This document shows positions 24,868 to 36,814 of a stretch of 64,000 nt of DNA, in pieces. The stretch lies in assembly GCF_021155775.2 (NCBI RefSeq), contig NC_060234.1, positions 32,051,026 through 32,115,025 of the forward strand. The letters run 5' to 3'. The notes under the pieces were generated by a model. The model had not been told where the DNA came from and did not search any database. It worked only from the letters and a program-made list of their open reading frames with translations. Positions within the stretch are counted from its first letter, which is position 1. Every line of letters starts with the position of its first letter. This stretch comes from Neodiprion pinetum. Lineage: Eukaryota > Arthropoda > Insecta > Hymenoptera > Diprionidae. A program made the translations under genes and the position numbers.

Positions 24868-26023
24868 AATATATGTACATACATACATATGCCTACATAT
24901 ATAATTGATAAGTATATTCAAATGAATTACGTGTTTTTTTTTTGTGGTTTTTTTTTTATATATATATAAAAATACATTATTATTCTTTGTTAGATCCGAT
25001 CCAATGAGGAAGAGTCACTGTTTGTTCATGCGTCCCCCTTATACAAGTTTCGAACAAAACTAGGGATTCTCCTCCATGAATGATTTAGAATTTTTTTCGT
25101 TCAGTTTTACGTTGCTTTTGGTAGTCGCAAATACCAAAATAATGTAAAAGGAGAGAAGACAAATATTTTTGAAAATTGATGCTCAAAGTAAGACTGCCAC
25201 AAGTACACACTCCATCATATCGTATCTTGTGAAATTTTATATTATTATTAATAATAATGATTAATGATAAATCAATAATAATTCCAAACACGATTAGAGA
25301 ATTGTGTGAATCGCATAATAGTTATATGATGAATAGATGAAATTACAATTATTATTGTCGAATGTCAGGCTCGCTGTCAGGTTTTCGTGGATTAACGTCT
25401 ACGCAAATGTTCAACTAAGAGACGCACAAGATGTGAGAATATGCAATATAAATATATATTTTCACTGTATCCTTACAGATTGTGATTGTCGGAAATATTT
25501 TATATGTTTGTATATATATAAAAATATTCACTGTAATTTAAATAAGTCGTGAAATTTCTAAGAAGAAAGAGAGAAAGATACTTAAATTGAACACCAATTT
25601 TTATTTTTCTTCATTTTACAAACAATCGCACCATTCTCCTTGTCGAGACATCTCATCATTCCCACCTAAATACATTTCAAACGATTTGGTACGCCGAATG
25701 TATGCCATACGAGTTTCTATAATTTTCTATATGTATTTTAATAAGACATTTCATTATAGATGTAGCATTAAAAATCGTAAGAGATGTGGCCTGCCGTGTG
25801 AAAACATTCAAGCGCGCAATGCTCTAAGACGTTAGACTTAAGGTTTGATAAATTGCAATAATAGCAACAGTGATAGTTGGCGACAATAGTTTACATAATA
25901 TTAATGAAACGCTGTAAGAATAAAATAAATATCATATTTTTTGTAGCCTTTAAACAAACACGAGAACTTCTCTGCTCCTTATCGCTTACCACACGATTGT
26001 TATTATTTCTTATTATCTGTTTT

Positions 26024-26028
<5 letters not shown>

Positions 26029-26067
<39 letters not shown>
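26029..26067. repeat. (CT)n microsatellite
   Basis: About 19 uninterrupted CT units preceded by a T run. Confidence 0.95.
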
Positions 26068-26070
<3 letters not shown>

Positions 26071-26293
26071 TTCCTTCCTTTGTTTTTCTCGCGGAGTATC
26101 TACACGTATAATTCATAATTGTGAGTATACACTTTGTATCTCGTCACCTCGTCGTCACGCTAATTGGTTTTAGATCATCAATTTTGTGAAATCAGCTGCG
26201 AACCTTCTTACTTACTTTTAGCACAAAATGATTGGCTGGATGCGATCATTTCTCACGAATGCAATTTTCTGTATTGTCAATAATCTTATTTTT

Positions 26294-26327
26294 ATTATTA
26301 TTATCATTATTATTATTATTATTACTA
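26294..26327. repeat. (ATT)n microsatellite
   Basis: About eleven ATT units with one C substitution. Confidence 0.85.
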
Positions 26328-29300
26328 GTACCGTTCACTTCGCTACAGTCCGTGCTTTGGGTATGTTCTGAGATTAGCCTTTCCGTAATAGGGCTTTGTA
26401 GTCCAAGTGCCTCGCGAGACAATGATATCTATTCATAGATAGTTATTTTATTGATAAGCAACCCAGATGGTATAGTAGTTAATGAAAATGAATAAAAAGC
26501 GCCCGGTCAATTTTTAAATTAAATGTTTCGCCTATAATGAGCCGTGATTGTGGTCCGTGAGTGAAGACTGGATAAAATAAAATCAAATATTTGCGAAAAG
26601 TGTTGTCCAAGGGGATATATACGTGATAGTTACGAATTCGCTGCAATTTCTTGTAGATAATAAATAGTGAGGAAGATAACGAAACAGACCTGTATTAAAA
26701 ATGAAAAGAAGAAAACATGTTCAGCTAACATTCCATATTGTATAATTTATGCATACGAGCTAGCAAAAGAAAGACAATTAATTAAGTAAGTAAGACGATA
26801 ATAAAAAGAAATAATTAATGTAAAGATGCAAACTAGCCGATCGAATTGAAATAAAGATAGCTGCAAAACAGTACCTACTTCACCGTTTTGTTTTTCCATC
26901 TAATCACATTCGGCTTCTCAGTACTTTTTATCCCGCGTAACTCCTTATATAGGGTCATTCGTTCATTTATTCATTCATTCATTCGTGTTATGACGCGTTA
27001 ATTCTTATACGTTACGGGGAACCCGAGAGTGACGTTTCTTGCAATTTCCGAATAACACTGCGATTTTAGTGGAGTTAAGAATATCGTATATGTCCACGAG
27101 TTATTCCACGACCTCGGTGTAGAGAAAACTGAAAAACCTTTTCCTCATCTGATAGCGTTGATGTACTTGGAAAAACGATACGAAGGTATACGCTTAAAAT
27201 TTTTAACTGTGATTTAAGCGTCTGAAATAGTCGCGTTTATTACTTCGTAAGGTCGAAAATCCTACCAGAGGTTTCGTTTGGTAAACCACGGTTACGAGAG
27301 TCTTATAAATACACTGTATGCACAATGTACGGCGTTATTGTAGGCTTCATTACGAATGTAGGCGTCCATACTTACACGTGTATATACACGCGGATGTTAA
27401 AACATATTCAACGGCGCTGCTTATTCCTATACCTACCTTTGTGCTCCAGCTGTGTATATTGATGTAAAAAGATTCTAATACCTCAGCGTCGAGAGGCACC
27501 GTCTTTCATCTAGTCGAACAAACGCCGCAGAGAAGGCGTACGGGATTGGATGTACGTGGGTGTGCCTTAGACGCGGTAAGGACAAAGTTGCGGGTTCGTC
27601 GGGTACGCCTCACCTGGAGATGGAAGTGAAAGAAAGGCGGTTCGACCTCTCAATTGCTATGCTTCTCGGTTCTCATGTTCCGAAGACCTATTTTTTCGCA
27701 CACGTGACACCGCTGCCCACGTGTTGAACATGTTTCATTTCCATTGGGAAGCGGACACTGCATCTCAAGTCAAACGGTCAAATCTTTAGATGATTGTAAA
27801 ATGACGATAATAACGTTGAAAACATGTGTAGGGTTGATGAACAACGTATAACCGAACGATTGTTTCGATTTTTATAGTAAAATCCATGGACAGGCAAGCA
27901 ATCATTCATGGCTTTGGCCTGTAACGGAGGGATACATGTTTAAGTCCTGCAGGAAAACGCAGCACCTTCGAGACCTTCGGCAGAGATTACTCTGAAGTGA
28001 TAATAGCTGAGATAGCTCTAGGTGCCATATAGATAAATCGGACAGGCAGCAGGCCTACTTCCACTAACTAATTCTACGTTACGTTTACAAATCACCGACA
28101 ATTTGCGTCATTCCTGGACAAATTGAGATGTAAGACATCAATTAGTTGTAATGCGAAAGAACTGTTCAAGTCTATAATGACGGATGTGATTCACATATTT
28201 TTTAGCTTACAGATTCACATTCCTCGAGGATATTGACTGCACGAGTGAGTATGCAGATACTTTTGAGTCCGTATTTCGAGCCGGTAAGAAGTGAGTCAAC
28301 TATATCGGTAGAGTGACGAACGCCGATTTAATCCGGTTTCGAGGCTTCCTCTGCTCGAAGCACCGGGTTACAATGCTACCCCCATTGGCGTAGAGTCGAC
28401 CACATGGTACACCGATCGCGCCGATTTGGCGTACAACTTTTTCTTCATCTGTACGCACAATTACAGGGCATTAAATCGCGGAAAAACATCTAGCTACGAG
28501 TACGATTATTGCTTTATTAAATTGACCTCCAACTTTATTGCGATTGCCCGATGCCCACGGCACCACCCTCCTAGGTAATCTAACTTTATCATCTAATGAC
28601 ACACTCGTGCATATCTAAACGTCACAAAGACCGGTTATTGAGGACCGTGCATCGTATCAACGCTGTACTGCAGCAATCCGGGGCTCGCACGCGACCAAAG
28701 AGGCTTGTAGAAATCTGACCGTTGTGTAAAACGATTCATGACAGGCATCACGTACTTTTCCATAACGAATTCCATTTAGCCAATTATCACGCTCGTTCCC
28801 GTTATCCTCGCATGAACACGTTTTTCAGCCTCTCCGATATCAGTTTTTTGTTTATTCAGGGAATATATTTACGTACACGATAAAGTTCGACCAATGCAGC
28901 CGATGGCCACTGAAAAATTGTCATACCGTTCGTCGTCCGTTTTCCAGGCGAGAGAAATTTCATTGTGACCACTGGTTGCTGCAGTTGTCGCATTACAGAC
29001 GAAACGAGCGTATTATACTGCCAGGGTATTCGAAATAAATGACTCTCGAGAAATTTAATGGTGATTGATTTTTCGCCAAATTCCACCAAGTAGAGACAGA
29101 GCCGCAGGCTAACGAATCTTTGATCGAGGAAATAATGACCGTCTAATAAAAAATAGAATCGCGAGGTATTTAGCAATCTCGAGATTCGAAAAACGTATTT
29201 TAAGTACAAAACCGTAGTGAAGCGACGAACATTGGGCATAACTTTCGAAAAATTGAACGGACAAAATACGGTCGATATCTACTTGGCGGTTCAAGGTTTA

Positions 29301-29479
29301 CGGATTACACTTTCACGTACGACTGCAGCATCCGCGATTCATAAATCACCCGGACTGCATTTACAACTTGCATCACGAATGATAAACACGGTATAACGTC
29401 AGCTCTATCTAAGTCTAATTGAAAATAATCTCGCCTCCGTGACCTCTGTAATAAATAAACGGCAAAAAATAGCCCCCTC

Positions 29480-30000
29480 TGTAATCGCGCAGAATTATTG
29501 GCAGCCATCGCGTCGTGGAAGAGACAATGGAACACGACGATCCGAACCTTTCGACGTCGACGCTATTGCCTCGTACCTGTAGGGACACGCCGCGTCAAGC
29601 GAGACCCTGAGACCGTCACCACGGGTCACGATCGGCGGACGACGTTCTTGGATCCATGGCGGCCGGCGAAGCCTGGCGAAGATCCGGCCGGCCGGGTTCG
29701 GCATCGACTGGGCATGAGGCCCGTCGGGCCCACGGGGGCAACGGCCGGTCACCGCCGGTGGTAGCCGCGGTAGCCTGTACGGGTTCCTGCGTTACGTGTA
29801 TATTAGAGACCGAGGACTCTTCTCCTCTCGTCTCACGAACTCTGCGTCCTCGGTCGAGCATCGTCGAAACCCAAGACGGTCGTGCACGGGTTGTATTCCC
29901 AATGAGCAGCCCGGGGAGCACGAGGAATTCAGAGACGACCGATGCAACTTTCATACGCCTCTCGGGCGTAATATGACAGAGACACGTGGCCCACACGTGG
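29480..30000. other. GC-rich island between inx2 and inx7
   Basis: A sharply bounded GC- and CpG-rich block in AT-rich DNA. Long overlapping frames are open on both strands (29498-29764 and 29656-29976 plus; 29616-29996 minus). Their translations are rich in Arg, Pro and Gly and match no known family, so I read the openness as a composition effect. It could be a promoter or untranslated first exon for inx7, about 3.3 kb downstream, or an unrecognised transcription unit. Confidence 0.35.
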
Positions 30001-33000
30001 GACTCGCTGATCGAGTCGGTTTCGACTACCTTTGTCGGGGGATTTCGAAGATCGACGGTCTGCAGCCTGCATTCCGATTACCCTACAAAGACACGAACCT
30101 CACGCGGACTTCTGCACGACCGTTTATTGATGGCAATCGTTATTACCGGCCGGCATACTTCCTCGTTAACTTGCCCTAATTAAGGCGTGTCTCGTATAAT
30201 CACATATATCCTTCGGAGTTACGTTTTGTTCTAGATATTGCCCGATAGTGACTTTGATACAGTTTATTATTGTAGATGTAGAGCGCAATGAGGCGGACTC
30301 GGCGATAAGATTAATTGCCTCGCTTGTTACGATGATTTTCAAGTAGCGTGATCATGTGTAAATGTAGTTACACGCTGTTTTTCATTATCATAGACTTCCC
30401 AGCATTCTTCGCCAATCATATATATTAATCAATTCTATATTTAGCCGTTCATACCTCGGGTACCGAGAATTATCGTCAAACTTTGCCAAATACATCACGT
30501 TCGCTGTATTTCTTTTCCACTGCCATAATCTACAGTGATTAATATCTCACCTTCTTTCTCCAAATTATGATTTTTTCGATTTCTTTTCGAATTTTGATAA
30601 AATTTTCACAATTTTTCCCTCATTTGTACATAGCTGTATTGATTCGTTCTATTGCTCTGATTGCTGTATGAAAGCAAGTCAGACATTTTTTTTTACAAAA
30701 AACGTTGTCACGCTCAACTTGCGTCGACATTCGGGATTGATAGAAAGTGGATTCGTTTTAGTTTTCGATTGATTTTCTTAACGAAATTTATAAAAACTTG
30801 AGAAATCAAGAGACGGAATAGGAGGCCTAAACTGGAGGAAATATGAGGTGTTTATAACCTACTAAGTCTGCATTTTTCCACCTTGCATAATAAATGTAAC
30901 AGACGACAGATCTTATATAATTGAAAAAATTAGGTAAAACGATCGAGGAAGTATCAGTTAAGTAAAATTATAATCTCGTTGTTAGTCGTGTAACGGCAGA
31001 CGTATATACCGTCTCTTTGCGGACTCTATTAAAGAGGTAGAATTTCTCGTGAGTTTTGACGTACATTATAACGCTGCACGTTTGTTATCTGCAGTTCGTC
31101 GACGCAAGAATAAAATTCTCGTTTCTCAATAACTTGCTTAGTTCTCGAAAAATATAAGTTGTGATAAAAGTTGATACAATTCAAACTGCGGTCGAGTAAA
31201 TTGTTGTTTCGAAATTTCCTAAAACATGATGCAACAGGCGAAGCGGGACGGAGTCAGTCCTATTGAAGCATGCCGTAACTCACGTAGATGATCACAACGA
31301 TTTCGTTCCGGTTCATAAATCTAATCGCATCGCGATGACATCGTCGTTTTATACTGTCAGCTGATTTATTCGTAGATTTTTTCATCGATTCTGGCATCAA
31401 GTAAGTATTTGTTTTTCTGAAATAGAGGTATTTTTTAATCGGTAACATTTCTTCTCATCAGTATTACGCCCATCCTGTTAAAATGGCAAAGCTTCGTCTT
31501 TACCGCGGGTGAAGAAAGGGAAATCGCATAATTGGAATACCGCGATGAAGGCGTGGCGATTCCCAGGATCAGAACTGTTCGCTCATGCGTACTGCGACTA
31601 CGTTACGTGTCGGAGTTCGAGTGACAGGCATTTCATTGTGATTGAAATGCCTGATGCCTGTTCGTGGAACGAATCCAACAGGTGGGAGACCTGTCATACC
31701 GTACGTGTCAGGTGGCGATAACCTTATCTTTCACGTCCGGAAAATTCTGATCGAAGTCTGTAATCGTAGAGTAATCACAATTCGTTGCAAGGTTATAGTC
31801 GCGTCTCTCAGGGTCTTGTAACGAATAAGAAATTCAGGGAATCACACCTCAATGCCATGGGGCGATAATACGCGAATTTGGATTCCGCGAAGTGCCAATA
31901 ATCGATTATTGTCGATCGAATTACCCTGACACATAAATCCGCTATGCGGGTACAATTAAGCTTGCTTCTTTTACCAACGAATGCAAAATATACGTTGAAA
32001 GACAGGTTTATTATTCTCGTTAATTTATCTCCGACTTTAAGATTTGAAAATTTTACCCGGGGCGTTCCATTCACGGATGGACAGATTTTTGGGCCCATGC
32101 CCACCAATTTTGGCGAGCATGACTCTGAGTTCGATTTCGTCATTTGACTTGAGAGAGGTGTTAACTCGTAGTAATAAATTCGGTCGTACATATAATGTTG
32201 AGCAATATAAAGTTTCTACACAATAATCTTTTACGTAACTATATCTTGATTTTTCGCGACTGAAAAAAGTACAGTGACTTGTGCTTTTTAAACATAAAGA
32301 TCAATCGATTGTAACCACTATTCTGTACAGTGTTGTATTTTTTACGTCACATAACCTTGGGGCATTAAAAAAAAAAAATGTCTGATTTCAATTTCTTTAC
32401 CTTTGTGAAAACAATAACCCTTAATTCTTAGGCGGAATTTTACCGGCAATTGCCTTTGCTGCAAGCAATATAGAATTAACTCCAAAACTCGTTTGAAACA
32501 GGAATTCCGAGATTTTGAGGTGAAAACAAGGTGTGACATTATACGCAAAAGTGAAATAAGTAAAAAATTTGGCAACTCATTTCATGAAAATCTTATTCAG
32601 ACTGTAGAACACGGTTGCCTGATGTGCGATTTGTTATAAATGAAATAAATTTAAGTCACTATGAGAGGTACAAGTGTTCCACGGCTCGGTGGCCTTGACG
32701 TCTGGGGATTCTTCAGAGTAAACGATCTCTCTGTAAAATTTGAGAAAGCATAAAATATTGTCTTAATTCAAATTTTCAGTAAAATTACGTCAAAGTAAGC
32801 TGAAAACTCTAACAATGAATCATGATTTCACGCAAGGAGGCTTATCGCTGTAAGGTGTGTGTTTAAAAACACTGAAGCTTACATCTACCGCAGATAGAAG
32901 CCTATCATTGGGTGTTAAAAATGATATACCGATAAAGGTATGCCGGTGTTCTGAAAACAGTGAGTGTCGGTGGGAGTGTACGTTGAAGAGATAAGGCAAA

Positions 33001-33253
33001 TAAAATTTTCTTGCTTCAGTTTGAGTCCAATCAGTAAGTTGAGACGTCCTCGTCTACCTACCTTCCAGTTGTTTGTTCAAGTGTTTAGCACTCCGACGTC
33101 ACGTCGGTAGACACGGGTAGACGTGTTACTTTTCGGGATAAGATAACAGGACCAAGGAAACAATCGCAGGACTTTGTGGTGAACCGACGAGCTGTGACAA
33201 TTGTATTTTAGGCAGCACGGATTTTTTGCAGTAACCCATCCATCGCCTCAACA
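30001..33253. other. Noncoding stretch upstream of inx7
   Basis: AT-rich sequence with no recognised gene. Just before the inx7 start are initiator-like TCAGT motifs (about 33016 and 33031). A near-palindromic CCGAC..GTCGG site containing the CRE-like GACGTCAC lies at 33093-33107. These are possible proximal promoter elements, not demonstrated ones. Confidence 0.4.
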
Positions 33254-33341
33254 ATGGCTACCGTTTTGGCGACGTTCTCCGTCCTGAAAGACCATGTGAA
33301 ACTGAAAGTCACACAGGACGCCGTGTCTATCGACAATCTTG
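33254..33341 (+). CDS. inx7: inx7 coding exon 1
   Basis: 29 codons plus one base, ending at donor G/GTAATT. The start ATG has the context CAACAATGG. The split Val codon is completed by exon 2. Confidence 0.85.
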
Positions 33342-36300
33342 GTAATTTGTGACAGCCATTAACGTAATTTATTAGCGAATAAATGGTCAATTAATCACAG
33401 GGTAAATAAAAGTCGGTAAATAGTAATTATTACGTATCGTGGTTGGATTGTAAGAAAAAATTACGTTAAATGAGAAAAAAGAGTTTCATATTCGTAGCTC
33501 GTGATGAAATGATTTTACCGTATGTGTCAATTTATCCCCTCGCAAGATTTTGCGCTTGATTTTATTGATTTGGTATTCTTCGAACTACTCTGAGGATGAA
33601 ACAATATTCAAAATAAATATCAACCTTATTTTACGACTTATATCTCTTTGAGTGTTGTTTAAAACTTCGCTAAAAACAATATTTTTGATCTTCCGAAAAA
33701 GCAAATTCTAGTATTCTAGTAGATTTATAAGAATGTTGTTGTAAAAACACTTGTGCATATCTTTTCAGTCTTCAAGTTACACTACCGGGCAACATTTTTG
33801 GCACTACTAGCGGCATCGTTGCTGGTGTGTTCAAGGCAATTTATCGGGGAACATATAAGGTATTAAATGCCGTTTCAACTGTTCATTGTTACAATTATTG
33901 AAGCCCGGACGATTGAAGCAGATTCAAGTAACTTTCCAAAAAATTTAGATGCATTGCTGACCTGGCGATACCACCGCATGTTATAGACACCTACTGCTTT
34001 TTCACATCGACTTTCACGGTGGTAAGTGAACTATCATAGATACTCGCGATAAATAAGGCGTTCATGGTCGTTAATTTTGTATTACGTGTGTACCGTTAAG
34101 ATTCGGTGTAATGGGTCCCTTTCAACTATTCGAGGGATCTCTGTATGCCGTGTTAAACGCTGTAGGATGGCCCTTTCATTAGCGCGATGGGTTCACGGAG
34201 TCCTGGCGGTTCATGAGCTACCGTATTTGATTTGATAAGTGCGATCCTTGCGATAGGCCATTTTCGGAAGGGACTGCAAACCGCGTATACAAATAAATCG
34301 TGTTTGTAGTTAACGGTTTTCCTCTAAAGGAGTCGCGCCGGTAAACAGTAGATAAGAATTAATATCACGTCAAATACACCATGGTTTCGTAAGAGCCTCA
34401 AATAGTCATAGAATACATCACTCGATACGATAGTTGCATCACATCTGCCACGATTGTGAGGGTCGTAGCTTTTCAACGGAAACGCTGTAGAAGGATATTA
34501 ATTAAATGCAAATTATAAGGAGAGCTTACTGAGAAGTTGATTACATCAGGCCAAAGTCTCGCAGCGTGTAAACCTTGTCGGATTGAACAGATGACGCGGG
34601 CAAATAGTTTTTGGTATTCAGCTAAGAAACTTGGCTCAATAGCGTTTAAGTGTTGAAACTGTTTTCTCGTGAAGCTTGCTGTGATTCTGAGCAGGTACAT
34701 TTAGGTATGTCCGAATAAAAAAATATTCATATTTACCGACCGGAGATTGACGTATAAGTAAAATTGGTGCGTGGCCTGTGAAGTTTATACAAAAGAACTG
34801 AGAATATCGATAAAAAATAAATAATGTTGTCTACTTTCTATCGTGTGATGATTACACGAATTTGAAGAGTTCCTTTTGTTTTCCGTACAAATATGACCCC
34901 CTTGTACATATACCTAAAGATTGAGTCTCCGATAATTCGACTTCTCAAGCAGTCACACGTGAGGGCTGTAGTTATGTTGGGACTCAATTCGCATGTGAAG
35001 TTCATCACGAAAGAAAACAAAAAATCAGACAACCTCGATAGGAAAAATATAATTAGCTGTCAGCTAAAAATAAATCGTCATAGCATAGTAAAAATATTTT
35101 TGATCCCAATGTACAAACCGCGGTACTCTTGATATTATTCGTACTTGAAAGTATTCCTTAATACTGTGAAGTCGATATGTCTACACAAGAATATGCACCA
35201 TGCGATTCCGATGACTAACAATAAGACAGTCTCAATCGATGTTCAATTGGACGGAGTAAGTTCACCGCAGAGCATGTTATACGGTTATTACATATGCTTT
35301 AATCGGTTTGTCGTCGCGCCGAAGATAGCGCCCAATTTACGGCGACACAAATAGATAAAGACACGCAGTGGTTTCCGATTTAAAAAAATATATTTACCGT
35401 ATCTAAACTGCCGCTTCACCATTTCACGATGACATATCAACTTCATTATATCACCCAAGAGAAGAAACTTCTTCGTCGACCTACCGATGAATCGCTATAA
35501 CTAATATATGTACATAGGTAAAACACATGGACTTGGATGCTGTGAACGAGGGAATTTTACCGCATCCTGGAGTTGGTCCCGTCACCGATGAGGATCCAGT
35601 CGTCCATCACGCGTACTACCAATGGGTTCCTTTTATTCTATTTTTTCAAGCAATCTTTTTTTACCTACCGCATTACATTTGGAGATCGAAAGAAGGTTAG
35701 CGATATTTTCTTCTTTGATGGTTCAATCGCTTCGTAGTAACCTGGTACTGATAATACACAGAGCAACACCTACGATATTCGGTGTAGGAAAACATGTTTT
35801 TCGAATTAGCTGAACCCGTGAATCGGGTGAATCGGTTTCAGGTGGGAGATTGAAGGCTCTCGTAGCTGGACTTAAGTTGACTTCTTTGTCTCTTCGAGAC
35901 GAAGCGATAACGGTTAACGATACTGTGACCATCCCCTCGCGTCTCGACACTGAGCAAAAGCTGCAGACTATCAGAACTGCATTTCTCAATCGGCTCCACG
36001 TGAACCGGCCCTGGGCCTACTACCTGGGTATGTGCGAGGTCCTCAACTTCATCAACGTCCTCGGGCAGATTTACGCCACGGACGTATTTCTCGGCGGTGC
36101 ATTTCTGGGTCTTGGACACGGCGTAGCCAAGGACAAATTTGACGACGAAATTGACGTGCTGGACATAGTTTTTCCGAAGGTGACAAAGTGCGATTTTCGC
36201 AAATACGGTCCATCAGGAACGATTCAGAGGCACGACGCGCTCTGCGTTATGGCGTTGAACGTTGTGAACGAGAAAATTTATATATTTTTATGGTTCTGGC

Positions 36301-36745
36301 TGGTTATTCTTGCGATAATCACCGGCTTAGGACTTCTGTGGAGAATTCTAACCATGCTACTGCACGCCAGGTTTGTGTAACTGTAATTCCGACCGCATAC
36401 CTTCCGGCGAGACCAGGGTCCTCTGATTTTCTAAATGACTCATCGAATTCCAGGAGCAAGAAGTTCAACCAAATGGTATTCACGATGGCCTGTCCCGGGC
36501 GAAACAATCCCTGGAACGTGCTCACGGTCACTCGTGAGTACAATTTCAGCGACTGGCTCTTCCTCTACTACATTGCGAAAAATATTGACAACCACGTGTT
36601 CAAGGGGCTCTTTGAAAAGCTGGCCGAAGATCTTCAAGAGCGACGGGGCGAGGGGTACGAAAAACCCCTGCCGCCTATCCCGGAGGAGGACAAGGAAGAG
36701 GGCCAGCTACTGCCCACTTACGAGTACCAGCGGAAACAGGCTTAA
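33254..36745 (+). CDS. inx7: Innexin inx7, gap-junction protein, six coding exons
   Basis: Join of 33254-33341, 33769-33859, 33949-34021, 35518-35695, 35842-36370 and 36454-36745, predicting 416 residues. All introns are GT..AG and all phases agree. The order is innexin-typical: N-terminus ending SIDNLVFKLHYR; TM1 about residues 37-55; first extracellular loop with C61 and C76; hallmark YYQWV at 117-121 then TM2; TM3 about 200-220; second loop with C260 and C278 in KVTKCDFRKYGPSG; TM4 about 290-312; a long acidic, Pro-rich cytoplasmic tail. Resemblance to insect Inx7 is clear from IGEHI in loop 1, WRSKEGGRLKALVAGL, and MALNIVNEKIY after loop 2. Drosophila Inx7 is about 438 residues. An upstream noncoding exon is possible. 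The exon-4 acceptor was set by phase and is accurate to a few bases. Confidence 0.93.
33769..33859 (+). CDS. inx7: inx7 coding exon 2 (TM1)
   Basis: The acceptor CTTTTCAG and the donor AG/GTATTA bound it. It encodes FKLHYR, TM1 and SRQFIGEHI. Confidence 0.92.
33949..34021 (+). CDS. inx7: inx7 coding exon 3 (first extracellular loop)
   Basis: The acceptor AATTTAG and the donor GTG/GTAAGT bound it. It encodes the loop cysteines C61 and C76 and the TSTFTV block, ending in phase 0. Confidence 0.92.
35518..35695 (+). CDS. inx7: inx7 coding exon 4 (YYQWV, TM2)
   Basis: 59 codons plus one base. It contains the HAYYQWVPF hallmark and TM2, ending at donor G/GTTAGC. The acceptor ACATAG precedes GTA AAA CAC and gives phase 0. 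Confidence 0.88.
35842..36370 (+). CDS. inx7: inx7 coding exon 5 (TM3, second loop, TM4)
   Basis: The acceptor GGTTTCAG and the donor AG/GTTTGT bound it. It encodes GGRLKAL through TM4 and the second-loop cysteines C260 and C278. Confidence 0.93.
36454..36745 (+). CDS. inx7: inx7 coding exon 6 (C-terminal tail)
   Basis: The acceptor ATTCCAG and stop TAA bound it. It encodes the cytoplasmic tail, including NFSDWLFLYYIAKNID, the equivalent of the conserved GDW..LY..GKN block in Inx2, followed by an acidic Pro-rich end. Confidence 0.92.
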
Positions 36746-36808
36746 GCCGAACATCTCCCAGGTGAAAGGCATTCCGCTAGATGGTTAAGCCTGGTTTATA
36801 CTTCGGGA

Positions 36809-36814
36809 AATAAA
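36809..36814 (+). promoter_or_regulatory. Polyadenylation signal of inx7
   Basis: AATAAA 64 nt after the stop codon, implying a short 3' UTR. Confidence 0.6.

Larger units (their letters stand above)
23790..29480. other. inx2 3' flank, AT-rich noncoding stretch
   Basis: About 5.7 kb following inx2, the first part probably 3' UTR. It contains (GT)n near 24.6 kb, (CT)n at 26.03 kb and (ATT)n at 26.3 kb. Open frames here are short, low-complexity or unrecognised. Confidence 0.5.

Noticed and set aside
29498..29996. Open frames on both strands at 29.5 kb as genes
   Set aside because: Simultaneously open on both strands, Arg/Pro/Gly-rich, with no homology. Treated as a CpG-rich island.
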